Source of the DNA: Lachnospiraceae bacterium
Lineage (GTDB): Bacteria > Bacillota > Clostridia > Lachnospirales > Lachnospiraceae
Length of the DNA: 64,000 bases
Direction: 5' to 3'
NCBI GenBank assembly: GCA_015057325.1
Contig: SVEQ01000001.1
Span: 62,001-126,000, forward strand
Shown here: positions 7,460 to 14,786 of the stretch, one piece after another
Layout of the letters: the number at the start of each line of letters is the position of its first letter
Numbering within the stretch: position 1 is the first letter of the stretch
The notes under the pieces: generated by a model
Seen by the model: the letters and a program-made list of their open reading frames with translations, nothing else
What the model was told of the DNA's origin: nothing
Database searches by the model: none
Made by a program: the position numbers and the translations under genes

Positions 7460-8938
7460 ATGAGCGATTATCATTTGACAAAAACAAAATATTGCAACGG
7501 GGTACAATGCCCCAAGATGCTCTGGCTGATGAGAAATAAGCCTGAAGAAGCACTTGTTTCCATGAATGGAGCGGTAATTGAAAACGGAAACATAGTTGGG
7601 CGTGCTGCAAGAAACTATTTTGGAGAATACACGCTTATACAGTATTCTGAAGATAAAGCACAGATGGTATCTGATACGAAAAATGCTATGGAATCCGGAG
7701 CGGAGAATATTGCTGAAGCCGGATTTATATATGACGGACTTTACTGTGCAGTGGATATCCTTCATCGTAATGGGGCTGGATGGGATATCGTTGAGGTAAA
7801 AAGCTCAACCGGCGTAAAGCCTATTCATGTTGATGACATGTCTTTTCAGTATTATGTTCTTAAAAGTGCAGGAATCAATGTAAAAAATGTATATATATTA
7901 TATATCAATAATCAATACGTCCGGCACGGCGAGCTGGATCTTAAACAGCTGTTCCACATTGAAAACTATACAGAGAAAGCTATTGAAAAACAGGCGGAGA
8001 TACAAGAGAAGATCGCAGAGCTTAAAGAGTATATTAAGAAGTCCGAGGAACCTGAGATGAAGATCGGTACTTTCTGCGAAGAACCGTATGAGTGTGCTTT
8101 TATGAAATATTGCAGGGGCGACCTTCCAAGTCCTTCCGTATTTGATATTTTGCTAATCGGTAAAAAGGCCTATGAACTGTATCATCAGGGAATTATAAGC
8201 TTTGAAGATATTGAAAAAAATAAAATAAAGCTGACAGATAATCAGATGCATCAGGTGACGAGTTATCTGGAAGATAAAGATGTCTTTGATAAAAAAGTAA
8301 CTTGTGAATTCCTGGATACATTAACATATCCGATTTATCATTTGGATTTTGAGACATTCCAGCAGGCTGTTCCGGAATATGAAGGCGGAAAACCTTATGC
8401 TCAGATACCATTTCAGTATTCACTTCATATAGAATATGAAAACGGGCATCTGGATCATAAAGAGTTTCTTGCAAAAGAAGGAACAGATCCAAGAAGAGCG
8501 ATAGCTGAAAGTCTTTGCAGGGATATTCCGATGGGAGTTTGTTCGCTGGCATTTAACATGGGATTTGAAAAAGGAAGGATAAAGGATTTGGCTGAACAAT
8601 TTCCGGATCTAGAGGATCACCTTATGGACATACATAAAAATATGCACGATCTCATGATTCCATTCCAAAAGAAAGCATATTACGTCAATGATATGGAAGG
8701 CTCATATTCAATTAAGCATGTGCTTCCTGCTTTGTATCCAAATGATCCTGAACTTGACTATCACAGTCTCGATCAGGTTCATAACGGCGGCGAAGCATCT
8801 GAAGCGTTCCTTACAATGGCGCAGAAGAGTCCGGAAGAGATTGCAGAGCTTAGAGAAAATCTCCTCAAGTACTGTGGCCTTGATACTTATGCGATGGTGA
8901 AGGTGTTGAGGAAGTTGAGGGAAGTGGTAAAACAATAG
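7460..8938 (+). CDS. DUF2779 domain protein, RecB/Cas4-like nuclease plus DEDD-like domain
   Basis: The 492-aa protein starts at ATG 7460 after TCGGAGG; the frame is open 63 bases earlier without a ribosome site. The N-terminal half begins with LTKTKYCNGVQCPKMLWL (first cysteines) and contains AVDILHR ... WDIVEVKSSTGVK, the D...E-x-K core of a Cas4/RecB-type PD-(D/E)XK nuclease, then CAFMKYC with further cysteines that could complete an iron-sulfur cluster. The C-terminal DUF2779 half starts IYHLDFETFQ, an exonuclease-like D-x-E motif, and ends near LLKYCGLDTYAMVKVL, a typical last D of a DEDD fold. Such proteins are predicted DNA nucleases and often lie in defence islands, as here just before mcrBC. 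Exact role unknown. Confidence 0.8.
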   Translation: MSDYHLTKTKYCNGVQCPKMLWLMRNKPEEALVSMNGAVIENGNIVGRAARNYFGEYTLIQYSEDKAQMVSDTKNAMESGAENIAEAGFIYDGLYCAVDILHRNGAGWDIVEVKSSTGVKPIHVDDMSFQYYVLKSAGINVKNVYILYINNQYVRHGELDLKQLFHIENYTEKAIEKQAEIQEKIAELKEYIKKSEEPEMKIGTFCEEPYECAFMKYCRGDLPSPSVFDILLIGKKAYELYHQGIISFEDIEKNKIKLTDNQMHQVTSYLEDKDVFDKKVTCEFLDTLTYPIYHLDFETFQQAVPEYEGGKPYAQIPFQYSLHIEYENGHLDHKEFLAKEGTDPRRAIAESLCRDIPMGVCSLAFNMGFEKGRIKDLAEQFPDLEDHLMDIHKNMHDLMIPFQKKAYYVNDMEGSYSIKHVLPALYPNDPELDYHSLDQVHNGGEASEAFLTMAQKSPEEIAELRENLLKYCGLDTYAMVKVLRKLREVVKQ

Positions 8939-8967
8939 AAATAAAACTCTGATAAATATGGAGGGGT

Positions 8968-9162
8968 TATGAGTGTGCATTTATGAAATATTGCAGGGGA
9001 GATATTCCGAGTCCTTCGGCATTTGATATTTCCCGGATTGGAAAAAAGGCTTATGAACTGTATCATTTGGATTTTGAAACTTTCCGGCAGGTGGTTCCCG
9101 AGTTTGAAGGTGCAAGACCATTTGTTTCGTATATAATAAACCAAACCAAAAGAGATTTATAA
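8968..9162 (+). pseudogene. Fragment of a second DUF2779 gene with internal deletion
   Basis: The frame reads YECAFMKYCRGDIPSPSAFD, IGKKAYELYH and then LDFETFRQVVPEFEGARPF, all nearly identical in order to segments of the preceding gene. Between KKAYELYH and LDFETF the intact gene has about 54 extra residues; here they are deleted. There is no start region and the frame ends at TAA 9160-9162, 16 bases before mcrB. It is a decayed tandem paralogue, probably left by duplication followed by deletion. Confidence 0.85.
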
Positions 9163-9178
9163 GGAGTGAGGAAAACTT

Positions 9179-11434
9179 ATGATTAAATCAATCGATACAC
9201 TTAAAGAAATATGGAAAAAATATGAAAAAAAGCCAGGTGAGGAAGATAGAAAAGATCCACACATTGAAAAATGGGAGGAATGGAAAAAGGCGATTGAGGG
9301 TTTTTCGAGAGACGGTGATTCGAAAAAGGCGATTGAGGATTTTTCGGGAGACGGTGATTCGAAAAAGGCGATTGAGGATTTTTCGGGAGACGGTGATTCG
9401 AAAAAGGCGATTGAGGATTTTTCGGGAGACGGTGATTCGAAAAAGGCGATTCTGGATCCTTCGGGAGACAATGCTTCGAAAAAGATAGATATTAATAATT
9501 ACCAGTTAAACAAGGTTTATATGCCTAAAAAGATTAAAAAATGGGAGAGTAAGGAGAAAAAGAATAAATATGAAGAGGCCTATAAGTCTTTTTATGATGA
9601 AAATTTAAAAAAATGCAACGATGATTTTTATAATTCATTTGGGTATTTTTTGTTATTAGGAAGTAGTGGATATTTTGGTGCGGGTCAGAATAAAGTATTG
9701 GGATTACTGAAAAATAGAGAGGTTATTTTTATAAATGAAAGTTGTGAATTTGAATTAAATGAAGTATATCAAAAACGCGAAAGAGGATTTAATTATGATG
9801 ATATAAAAGATGAAGACGCAATAGACGAATTGGATAAGGACATAAAAGCGATTAAAGAAATTATCGATATCAAAGACGTTAATAAATTAGCGGAAATAGA
9901 GAAAAATAAAGGAAGGTTTCTAAATTACCCGAGACACAAATTAATGGTTTTAGCTTCATTATCAGAAGATGCGCTAGCTGATTTAAAGTTTAAATTGCCA
10001 TTCAAAGCTGAAATCGGTAAACAGATGTTTGAAGATTTCTGTGATTTGGCAGAAAAAGAAGGAGATGATTATAAGAATATTCTTATTGATTTAGTTTCCG
10101 AGAAATCCGGAGAGTCAATAAAGTTTGAGGATGCAAGAAAAAAAGGTGCTAATAATTGGGTCATAAAAGGTGCATTTGTTATCAATTTTCTGTATAAATG
10201 CTTAGAACTTGATAGGAGCGTATCATATGATACAACATCAAGATTGTCAGAAATGTTGTGGAAGTTGGACAAAGCAAAAGAATTTGAAGATATTGACAAA
10301 TATTGGCAAATTGTTTACACAGGAGCCCCGGGAACAGGTAAAACGTATGGGATTAAAGATTATGTAAAGATTAACTGTTTAGAGAATCCGCTGGAAGATG
10401 ATGTTATTAAAAAAATACTTGAGGATAAAATGCTGAGGGAAAAAGGTAACGAAACAGTTACTGATGAAATGATAAATGATTGGAAGAAGAAACAGCAAAA
10501 ATTCGTTCAATTTCATTCATCATATGATTATTCTGATTTTGTTGAAGGCATACGTCCGATTCAACTGGAGAATAAAAAAGAACCCACTTTTGTTAGAATG
10601 GATGGCGTGTTTAAGGAATTCTGCAGAAATGTAGTTGAATATAATAAAAAATACAAAGAAGTACATAATAACAAAGAAGTCTCTTCGGTTATAGAAGATT
10701 ATAAAAATGGTAAAACTAATGAAGGTTGTCCGGTGCCACACTTTTATTTTATTATAGACGAAATAAACAGAGCTGATATAGGAAAAGTGTTTGGAGAGTT
10801 GATGTTCGGACTTGAGGAAACATACAGGGGTGAAGAGAATGCTTTTGATACTCAATATATGAATATGCCGACATATGTTATCAGAAATAAAAAAGCACAT
10901 GAATTATCAGACGATGAAGATGTCTTTAAAAAAGGATTTTATGTTCCTGAAAATGTTCATATAATCGGAAGCATGAACAATATTGACCGAAGTGTGGAAA
11001 CATTTGATTTTGCTCTAAGAAGAAGATTTCAATGGAAAGATATTAAGGCAAATAATATGCTAGAACCGGTTTTAAGCGCTGTTTTGAGGGATAAACCGGA
11101 AGCGATGGAGAATTTAAATGACATTATTACAAAAATTAAAAATATGAATAATGTGATAGATAAAGGTGTAGGAAGTGAATGCGGCCTTGATGAAAACTAT
11201 CATATTGGTCCGGCATATTTTAGAAATTATGATGGTTCAGAGGTATCTTTATCTATTATTTGGGATGAGAAAATTGAGCCAATTTTGCGAGAATATGTAA
11301 GAGGAAGAGCAAAAGAGAAGGTGGATGAATTTATCAGAGCATGTAAAGAAGCTCTGGGAGTTAATGAATCTGAAAAAACCGGTGATGAAACAGAGGACCA
11401 CGAAGATAACGAGGTGGCTGTTAATGGCGAATAA
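9179..11434 (+). CDS. mcrB: McrB-type AAA+ GTPase of a type IV restriction system
   Basis: The 751-aa protein has Walker A GAPGTGKT near residue 382, Walker B FYFIIDEINRADIGKVFGEL, and the McrB GTPase signature MNNIDRS (canonical MNTADRS), followed by DFALRRRFQW with the arginine finger region. McrB forms a GTP-driven ring that moves on DNA and activates the McrC nuclease to cut modified DNA. The N-terminal ~370 residues replace the usual 5-methylcytosine-binding domain by a different module that may set target specificity; residues 35-99 are five 13-aa tandem repeats. Residues 150-300 contain helices with RGFNYDDIKDED and PRHKLMVLA. The gene overlaps mcrC by 11 bases, so both are translated from one mRNA. 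Confidence 0.88.
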   Translation: MIKSIDTLKEIWKKYEKKPGEEDRKDPHIEKWEEWKKAIEGFSRDGDSKKAIEDFSGDGDSKKAIEDFSGDGDSKKAIEDFSGDGDSKKAILDPSGDNASKKIDINNYQLNKVYMPKKIKKWESKEKKNKYEEAYKSFYDENLKKCNDDFYNSFGYFLLLGSSGYFGAGQNKVLGLLKNREVIFINESCEFELNEVYQKRERGFNYDDIKDEDAIDELDKDIKAIKEIIDIKDVNKLAEIEKNKGRFLNYPRHKLMVLASLSEDALADLKFKLPFKAEIGKQMFEDFCDLAEKEGDDYKNILIDLVSEKSGESIKFEDARKKGANNWVIKGAFVINFLYKCLELDRSVSYDTTSRLSEMLWKLDKAKEFEDIDKYWQIVYTGAPGTGKTYGIKDYVKINCLENPLEDDVIKKILEDKMLREKGNETVTDEMINDWKKKQQKFVQFHSSYDYSDFVEGIRPIQLENKKEPTFVRMDGVFKEFCRNVVEYNKKYKEVHNNKEVSSVIEDYKNGKTNEGCPVPHFYFIIDEINRADIGKVFGELMFGLEETYRGEENAFDTQYMNMPTYVIRNKKAHELSDDEDVFKKGFYVPENVHIIGSMNNIDRSVETFDFALRRRFQWKDIKANNMLEPVLSAVLRDKPEAMENLNDIITKIKNMNNVIDKGVGSECGLDENYHIGPAYFRNYDGSEVSLSIIWDEKIEPILREYVRGRAKEKVDEFIRACKEALGVNESEKTGDETEDHEDNEVAVNGE
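9281..9475 (+). repeat. Five tandem 39-bp units inside mcrB
   Basis: Units encode 13 residues each: WKKAIEGFSRDGD, then three identical SKKAIEDFSGDGD, then SKKAILDPSGDNA. The three central units are identical at the DNA level, and the outer units differ slightly, as expected for expansion by slippage or recombination. Unit length is a multiple of three, so copy changes would alter protein length but not the frame. Confidence 0.95.
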
Positions 11435-13133
11435 TACAATCAATCAAGTGGAATATACTGTTTACTCATATGGCGATATTACTTCTGAAAACATAGAATA
11501 TCATGGAAATACAGAAGATATATTTAAACAGGGTAATATGCACCTTTCAAACTGTCTAAAGAATTGTGATGAGGAAAGCAGAGTTAAAATTAAAAATGCG
11601 CTGTATGAGAATCTTTTGACAAGTGTTTTGGACAGAATCAACAAGAGCATTGAAGAAAATAATGGAATAGTTGTAGGATGCAGTGAAATAACCAGAGAGA
11701 AGAATAAGGGTAAGATTTATGTTGCGGATCCAAAATCTAATAATAGAATTTCAGGAGTGATAGGGGCAGTATCTTGTGAAATAGATAAACTTGATCTTTA
11801 TTATGATAATAAAAAATATCAACTGGTAAAAAGGACCCAAGTTAAAGTGAAATTTGAATCACATATAGATAAAAGTAGGAATGGAGAAAAATTATATTTT
11901 GCAGCCAATCTTCTTACATATGGTGAATTCAGTTCATTGAGCAACAACAATGTAGATTGTGATGATAATAATCTGTTTGATTTTTTACTTGTCGATCTTT
12001 TGACAAGAAAACTGGATGTGGCAAGGTATAAAGGGATTTACAGGACGTATCGACAATTTGAGAGTAATGATGAGAATCTTAAAGGAAGCATCGATGTATC
12101 CAGACATATTAAATTGAATGCCGGATTAAAAAATGGAAGAATTGCATCGAAATATCGGGAAAATACTGCAAATAACTTTTTGAATATTTTGCTGATAAAA
12201 ACATACCAATATATAAAACGAAAGTATCCGGAACTGATAGAAAAGAAAATTGATAATAATTTGGAACTGAGAGGGCTGATTAATCAACTTCAAAATGAAG
12301 TTGAGGGTGGCAATATCTCAACATCGATGATCATATCCCGAAATATGAAGCCCATTTCTCATCCATATTATCATGAATATGAAGATGTTCGTAAGATATG
12401 TCTGAAAATTCTTCGGTCGGAAGGCGTGTCTATTTTTGAAACAAGCAATGACAATGTAAGTGGTTTTGTATACTATTTGCCGGATTTGTGGGAGAACTGT
12501 TGCCTAGATATATTAAAACGAACAATCAAAAATCAATGCGATGGTATTTATTCTATCACAGATCAGGAAACAATTCCTTTTATATCCAAGCGTGACGGTA
12601 AATATGGTTTTTGTGAGTCAAGACCGGATTTTGTTATAAGAGAGTATGATTCGGAGAAGGTGTGCATGATCTTGGATGCAAAAGCAAAACCGAAATGGTA
12701 TAAAGTATTGATGGTTGATTATGTTAAGTATTTTCAGGATGATTACGGTGAAGATATCAATAAATGCATTCGAGATATGGTCGTGTTTGGTGCAAAAAAA
12801 ACAGGAGTTGTATTCCCTGTTGAAAGGAAAGAAATATCAAAATTGCTAGAACTGATTTTTCCGGTTGAAGATAAAAACGATGATAGTTTTAATTATGATG
12901 AATATATAGAATCGCTCAAAGGTGCATATAAAGAAGCATATAGTAATGAAAATATTGTATATAAGCGAAAAATATCAGACCAAAATGATTATGAGTTTTG
13001 TATAATACCGTTTATTATTCCTGAATCAGAAAACCATAGTAATTTTAGTTCCTGGAAAAGAGAATATAATATTTCAAAAGAAATGCTATGCGAAACAATT
13101 GGAGAAAAGAATTTAAAACTATTTACACGGTAA
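11424..13133 (+). CDS. mcrC: McrC nuclease subunit of the McrBC system
   Basis: The 569-aa protein has the McrC plan: N-terminal beta-rich part, a central helical region (YRQFESNDENLKGSIDVSRH, typical of McrC), and a C-terminal PD-(D/E)XK domain with PDLWENCCLDILKR, SRPDFVI and MILDAKAKPKWYK giving the D...D-A-K catalytic core. It cleaves DNA when activated by McrB. ATG 11424 follows GAGGTGG; the frame is open earlier inside mcrB. The stop codon falls exactly at a recombination scar with homology to the next regulator gene, and the last few residues (KLFTR) may therefore not be the ancestral end. Confidence 0.87.
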   Translation: MANNTINQVEYTVYSYGDITSENIEYHGNTEDIFKQGNMHLSNCLKNCDEESRVKIKNALYENLLTSVLDRINKSIEENNGIVVGCSEITREKNKGKIYVADPKSNNRISGVIGAVSCEIDKLDLYYDNKKYQLVKRTQVKVKFESHIDKSRNGEKLYFAANLLTYGEFSSLSNNNVDCDDNNLFDFLLVDLLTRKLDVARYKGIYRTYRQFESNDENLKGSIDVSRHIKLNAGLKNGRIASKYRENTANNFLNILLIKTYQYIKRKYPELIEKKIDNNLELRGLINQLQNEVEGGNISTSMIISRNMKPISHPYYHEYEDVRKICLKILRSEGVSIFETSNDNVSGFVYYLPDLWENCCLDILKRTIKNQCDGIYSITDQETIPFISKRDGKYGFCESRPDFVIREYDSEKVCMILDAKAKPKWYKVLMVDYVKYFQDDYGEDINKCIRDMVVFGAKKTGVVFPVERKEISKLLELIFPVEDKNDDSFNYDEYIESLKGAYKEAYSNENIVYKRKISDQNDYEFCIIPFIIPESENHSNFSSWKREYNISKEMLCETIGEKNLKLFTR

Positions 13134-13227
13134 TTTGAGCAAATCACTTACTTCCGATGTCGTGAAGTTAATACAGGAAGAAGGCCTTCGTATGCTGAGA
13201 CATACTGAAAAGGAGAGAAATCAATAA
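13126..13227 (+). pseudogene. Fragment of an XRE-like regulator fused to the 3' end of mcrC
   Basis: Starting at the last codons of mcrC, another frame reads HGNLSKSLTSDVV ... LRHTEKERNQ and a stop at 13227. The first ~40 bases match the intact regulator gene at about 13535-13578 (HGNLSKPLTAEVI) at most positions. It is the broken end of a paralogous regulator, joined to mcrC by recombination. Confidence 0.65.
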
Positions 13228-13244
13228 GCATAGATTCAGACAGA

Positions 13245-13276
13245 AACACAATGAAATTTTGAAAACGCAAAATTTT
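13245..13276 (+). promoter_or_regulatory. Conserved 32-bp element, copy 1
   Basis: This AT-rich stretch matches 14351-14382 at 28 of 32 positions, with the shared core AAACGCAAAAT. In this copy AAATTTTG and CAAAATTT form an inverted repeat around AAAACG. It lies just upstream of a TTGACA box serving the regulator gene, so it may be an operator or an upstream promoter element. Confidence 0.55.
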
Positions 13277-13278
13277 AA

Positions 13279-13308
13279 TTGACAATACAAAATCGTGTAT
13301 GGTATTTT
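13279..13308 (+). promoter_or_regulatory. Promoter of the XRE-like regulator gene
   Basis: TTGACA at 13279-13284 and TATTTT at 13303-13308 are separated by 18 bases. It lies directly after the conserved 32-bp element and before an attenuator-like hairpin. Confidence 0.5.
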
Positions 13309-13309
13309 T

Positions 13310-13343
13310 AGGTTGAACAGATTGGTTTCTGTTCAACCTTTTT
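13310..13343 (+). terminator. Strong hairpin with T run between promoter and regulator start
   Basis: AGGTTGAACAG pairs perfectly with CTGTTCAACCT, followed by TTTTT. It may end mcrBC transcription or, since a promoter lies just upstream, act as an attenuator of the regulator gene whose RBS is 16 bases downstream. Confidence 0.7.
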
Positions 13344-13372
13344 ACTTCAGACAATATTCGGAGGCATTATTT

Positions 13373-14221
13373 GTGGATATGGAAGAACAATTCAAACAAA
13401 AATATATTCATGTCAGAGTTCCGGACAAGGCAATGCTGGCTATGTATATAAAGGAAGCAAAGGGAACGGATAGGAATATGGCCGAGTTCGCCAAGTGCTG
13501 CGGGACTCTGACGCCATCCTCTTTTTCAAGGATTATACACGGTAACTTGAGCAAACCGCTTACTGCCGAGGTGATACAGTCCATCGTAAGGAATGCGGAT
13601 CCCAAGGCTAAGCTTTCCTATATGGATATGATGTATGCCAATGGGATGGTTCCTGAAAATGATAACGGAGAATCCGAAACCGGTCGCGAAAGACGAATCT
13701 TTTCTGCTAAAACGAAAGATACAGAGATAAAGGTCAGAAATATCATTGTCGGAAGGCTGTTCGAACTGGGGAATATGCTGCTTGCAATGGAGAAATTCGG
13801 TCAGGGTGAACTTAATATCACCGAGAAAGTTTCGGGACTTAAGCAGGTAAAGAAAAGCAACAGAGGGTTTGGGATACCGGGAAGATTTACATTACGGATT
13901 CAGGGAATAGATCCCTTCTATTATAATTATGAGATTTTTGTTCCTGATCCGGAATGTGGTAAAGCGATTAATACATCAAGATTTCGTGATTATGAAGGGT
14001 TTTTCCTGCGTGATATGTGGGAATCGGACACACTGGAAGATATAATGCAGAATTTTGTATTTACTGAAAGGGAATATTATGATGCTTTTTGGGAGTTTCT
14101 TAAAGGAGTAAAGGTAAACAACTATATGGCTGCAATTTTAGTGGATACAGAACAGGAGAGTGTCGTCGAATATATGCAGATACCGAGAGTTGATGGAAAG
14201 AAGATAAAGAGCATCTATTAA
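13373..14221 (+). CDS. XRE-like DNA-binding regulator (282 aa)
   Basis: The start is GTG 13373, 8 bases after CGGAGG. Residues ~35-90 form a helix-turn-helix of the kind seen in Lachnospiraceae regulators: NMAEFAKCCGTLTPSSFSRI followed by IHGNLSKPLTAEVIQSI and an N-A-D-P-x-x-x-L-S/T motif with MMYANGM. The C-terminal ~190 residues have no domain I can name; they contain RFTLRIQGIDPFYYNYEIFV and end in an acidic/aromatic helix-rich part. It probably binds DNA and controls the neighbouring operon, since a 32-bp element occurs both upstream of this gene and upstream of the next ones. A strong terminator follows, so it is transcribed separately from the AAA+ operon. Confidence 0.75.
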   Translation: MDMEEQFKQKYIHVRVPDKAMLAMYIKEAKGTDRNMAEFAKCCGTLTPSSFSRIIHGNLSKPLTAEVIQSIVRNADPKAKLSYMDMMYANGMVPENDNGESETGRERRIFSAKTKDTEIKVRNIIVGRLFELGNMLLAMEKFGQGELNITEKVSGLKQVKKSNRGFGIPGRFTLRIQGIDPFYYNYEIFVPDPECGKAINTSRFRDYEGFFLRDMWESDTLEDIMQNFVFTEREYYDAFWEFLKGVKVNNYMAAILVDTEQESVVEYMQIPRVDGKKIKSIY

Positions 14222-14253
14222 TACTGCAAAAACAAAATTATATTAAACAAAAA

Positions 14254-14297
14254 CAAAAGTGTAAATCAGTGAATATTTCACAGATTTACACTTTTTT
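14254..14297 (+). terminator. Rho-independent terminator after the regulator gene
   Basis: AAAGTGTAAATC pairs perfectly with GATTTACACTTT, followed by a T run. It separates the regulator from the small-ORF/AAA+ operon. Confidence 0.9.
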
Positions 14298-14350
14298 GAT
14301 TTTTATTCGAGAAACTGTTTACAAAGCATATCTCAATATGTTATTGTACC

Positions 14351-14382
14351 AACACAATAAAATTTCGTAAACGCAAAATATT
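14351..14382 (+). promoter_or_regulatory. Conserved 32-bp element, copy 2
   Basis: Matches the element at 13245-13276 at 28 of 32 positions. Here it ends 24 bases before the ATG of the first small ORF. Upstream, TTTACA near 14318 and TATTGT near 14342 could be a promoter, placing the element at or after the transcription start, a position suited to repression. Confidence 0.55.
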
Positions 14383-14405
14383 TTTTTAATGAGGAGGACA
14401 AATTT

Positions 14406-14570
14406 ATGAATATTGAAAAGATGATGCTGATATCGGCAATAGTTGCTTGTCATTTAGCACAAACATTTTCCAGCATTGGGATTTCCGTGATTTCAAGCAG
14501 GAAGCCTGAGGAATTTTTCCTGGGAATCAAAGAACGGGAAGAAGAACAATTAAAAAATGTATCTGACTGA
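14406..14570 (+). CDS. Small hydrophobic protein (54 aa), first ORF of the AAA+/PolC-like operon
   Basis: A GAGGAGG site 8 bases upstream supports ATG 14406. The product begins MNIEKMMLISAIVACHLAQT, a likely membrane helix, then a charged tail (GIKEREEEQLKNVSD) before TGA. The reading frame remains open after this TGA for another 60 codons encoding more hydrophobic sequence, so this may be the first half of a membrane protein of about 115 aa split by a stop codon. No family recognised. Confidence 0.6.
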   Translation: MNIEKMMLISAIVACHLAQTFSSIGISVISSRKPEEFFLGIKEREEEQLKNVSD

Positions 14571-14588
14571 AATAATAAGCTCGGGTTT

Positions 14589-14753
14589 ATGTGGCTTGAT
14601 AACAGCTTTATTATTATTGCTTCGTGGGTTATTGCAGTTATGTATAGAGAAAGCTTAAACATTTTTATCAATGTTCTTTGCGGTTTTTTCACTGCATTTG
14701 TTCATACATGTGTGAGATACAGGAAAATAAAACGAGCATTATTTATTAACTAG
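14589..14753 (+). CDS. Small membrane protein (54 aa), in frame with the preceding ORF
   Basis: ATG 14589 lacks a good ribosome site. The product (MWLDNSFIIIASWVIAVMYR ... INVLCGFFTAFVHT) has two likely membrane helices and a basic end (RYRKIKRALFIN). It is in the same frame as the 14406 ORF, separated only by TGA 14568-14570 and six sense codons. Translation may depend on coupling or read-through. A competing ORF in another frame (ATG near 14554, MYLTEIISSGLCGLITALLL) is also hydrophobic, so which is used is unsettled. The AAA+ gene follows after 33 bases. Confidence 0.45.
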   Translation: MWLDNSFIIIASWVIAVMYRESLNIFINVLCGFFTAFVHTCVRYRKIKRALFIN

Positions 14754-14786
14754 AGACATTTAATTTAAGAAGAGAGGGACACGATT

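Noticed and set aside
9157-9471. Minus-strand ORF with repeated FFESPSPEKSSIA units
   Set aside because: It is the antisense image of the mcrB tandem repeat; no ribosome site or promoter, and the plus-strand frame belongs to a clear McrB protein.
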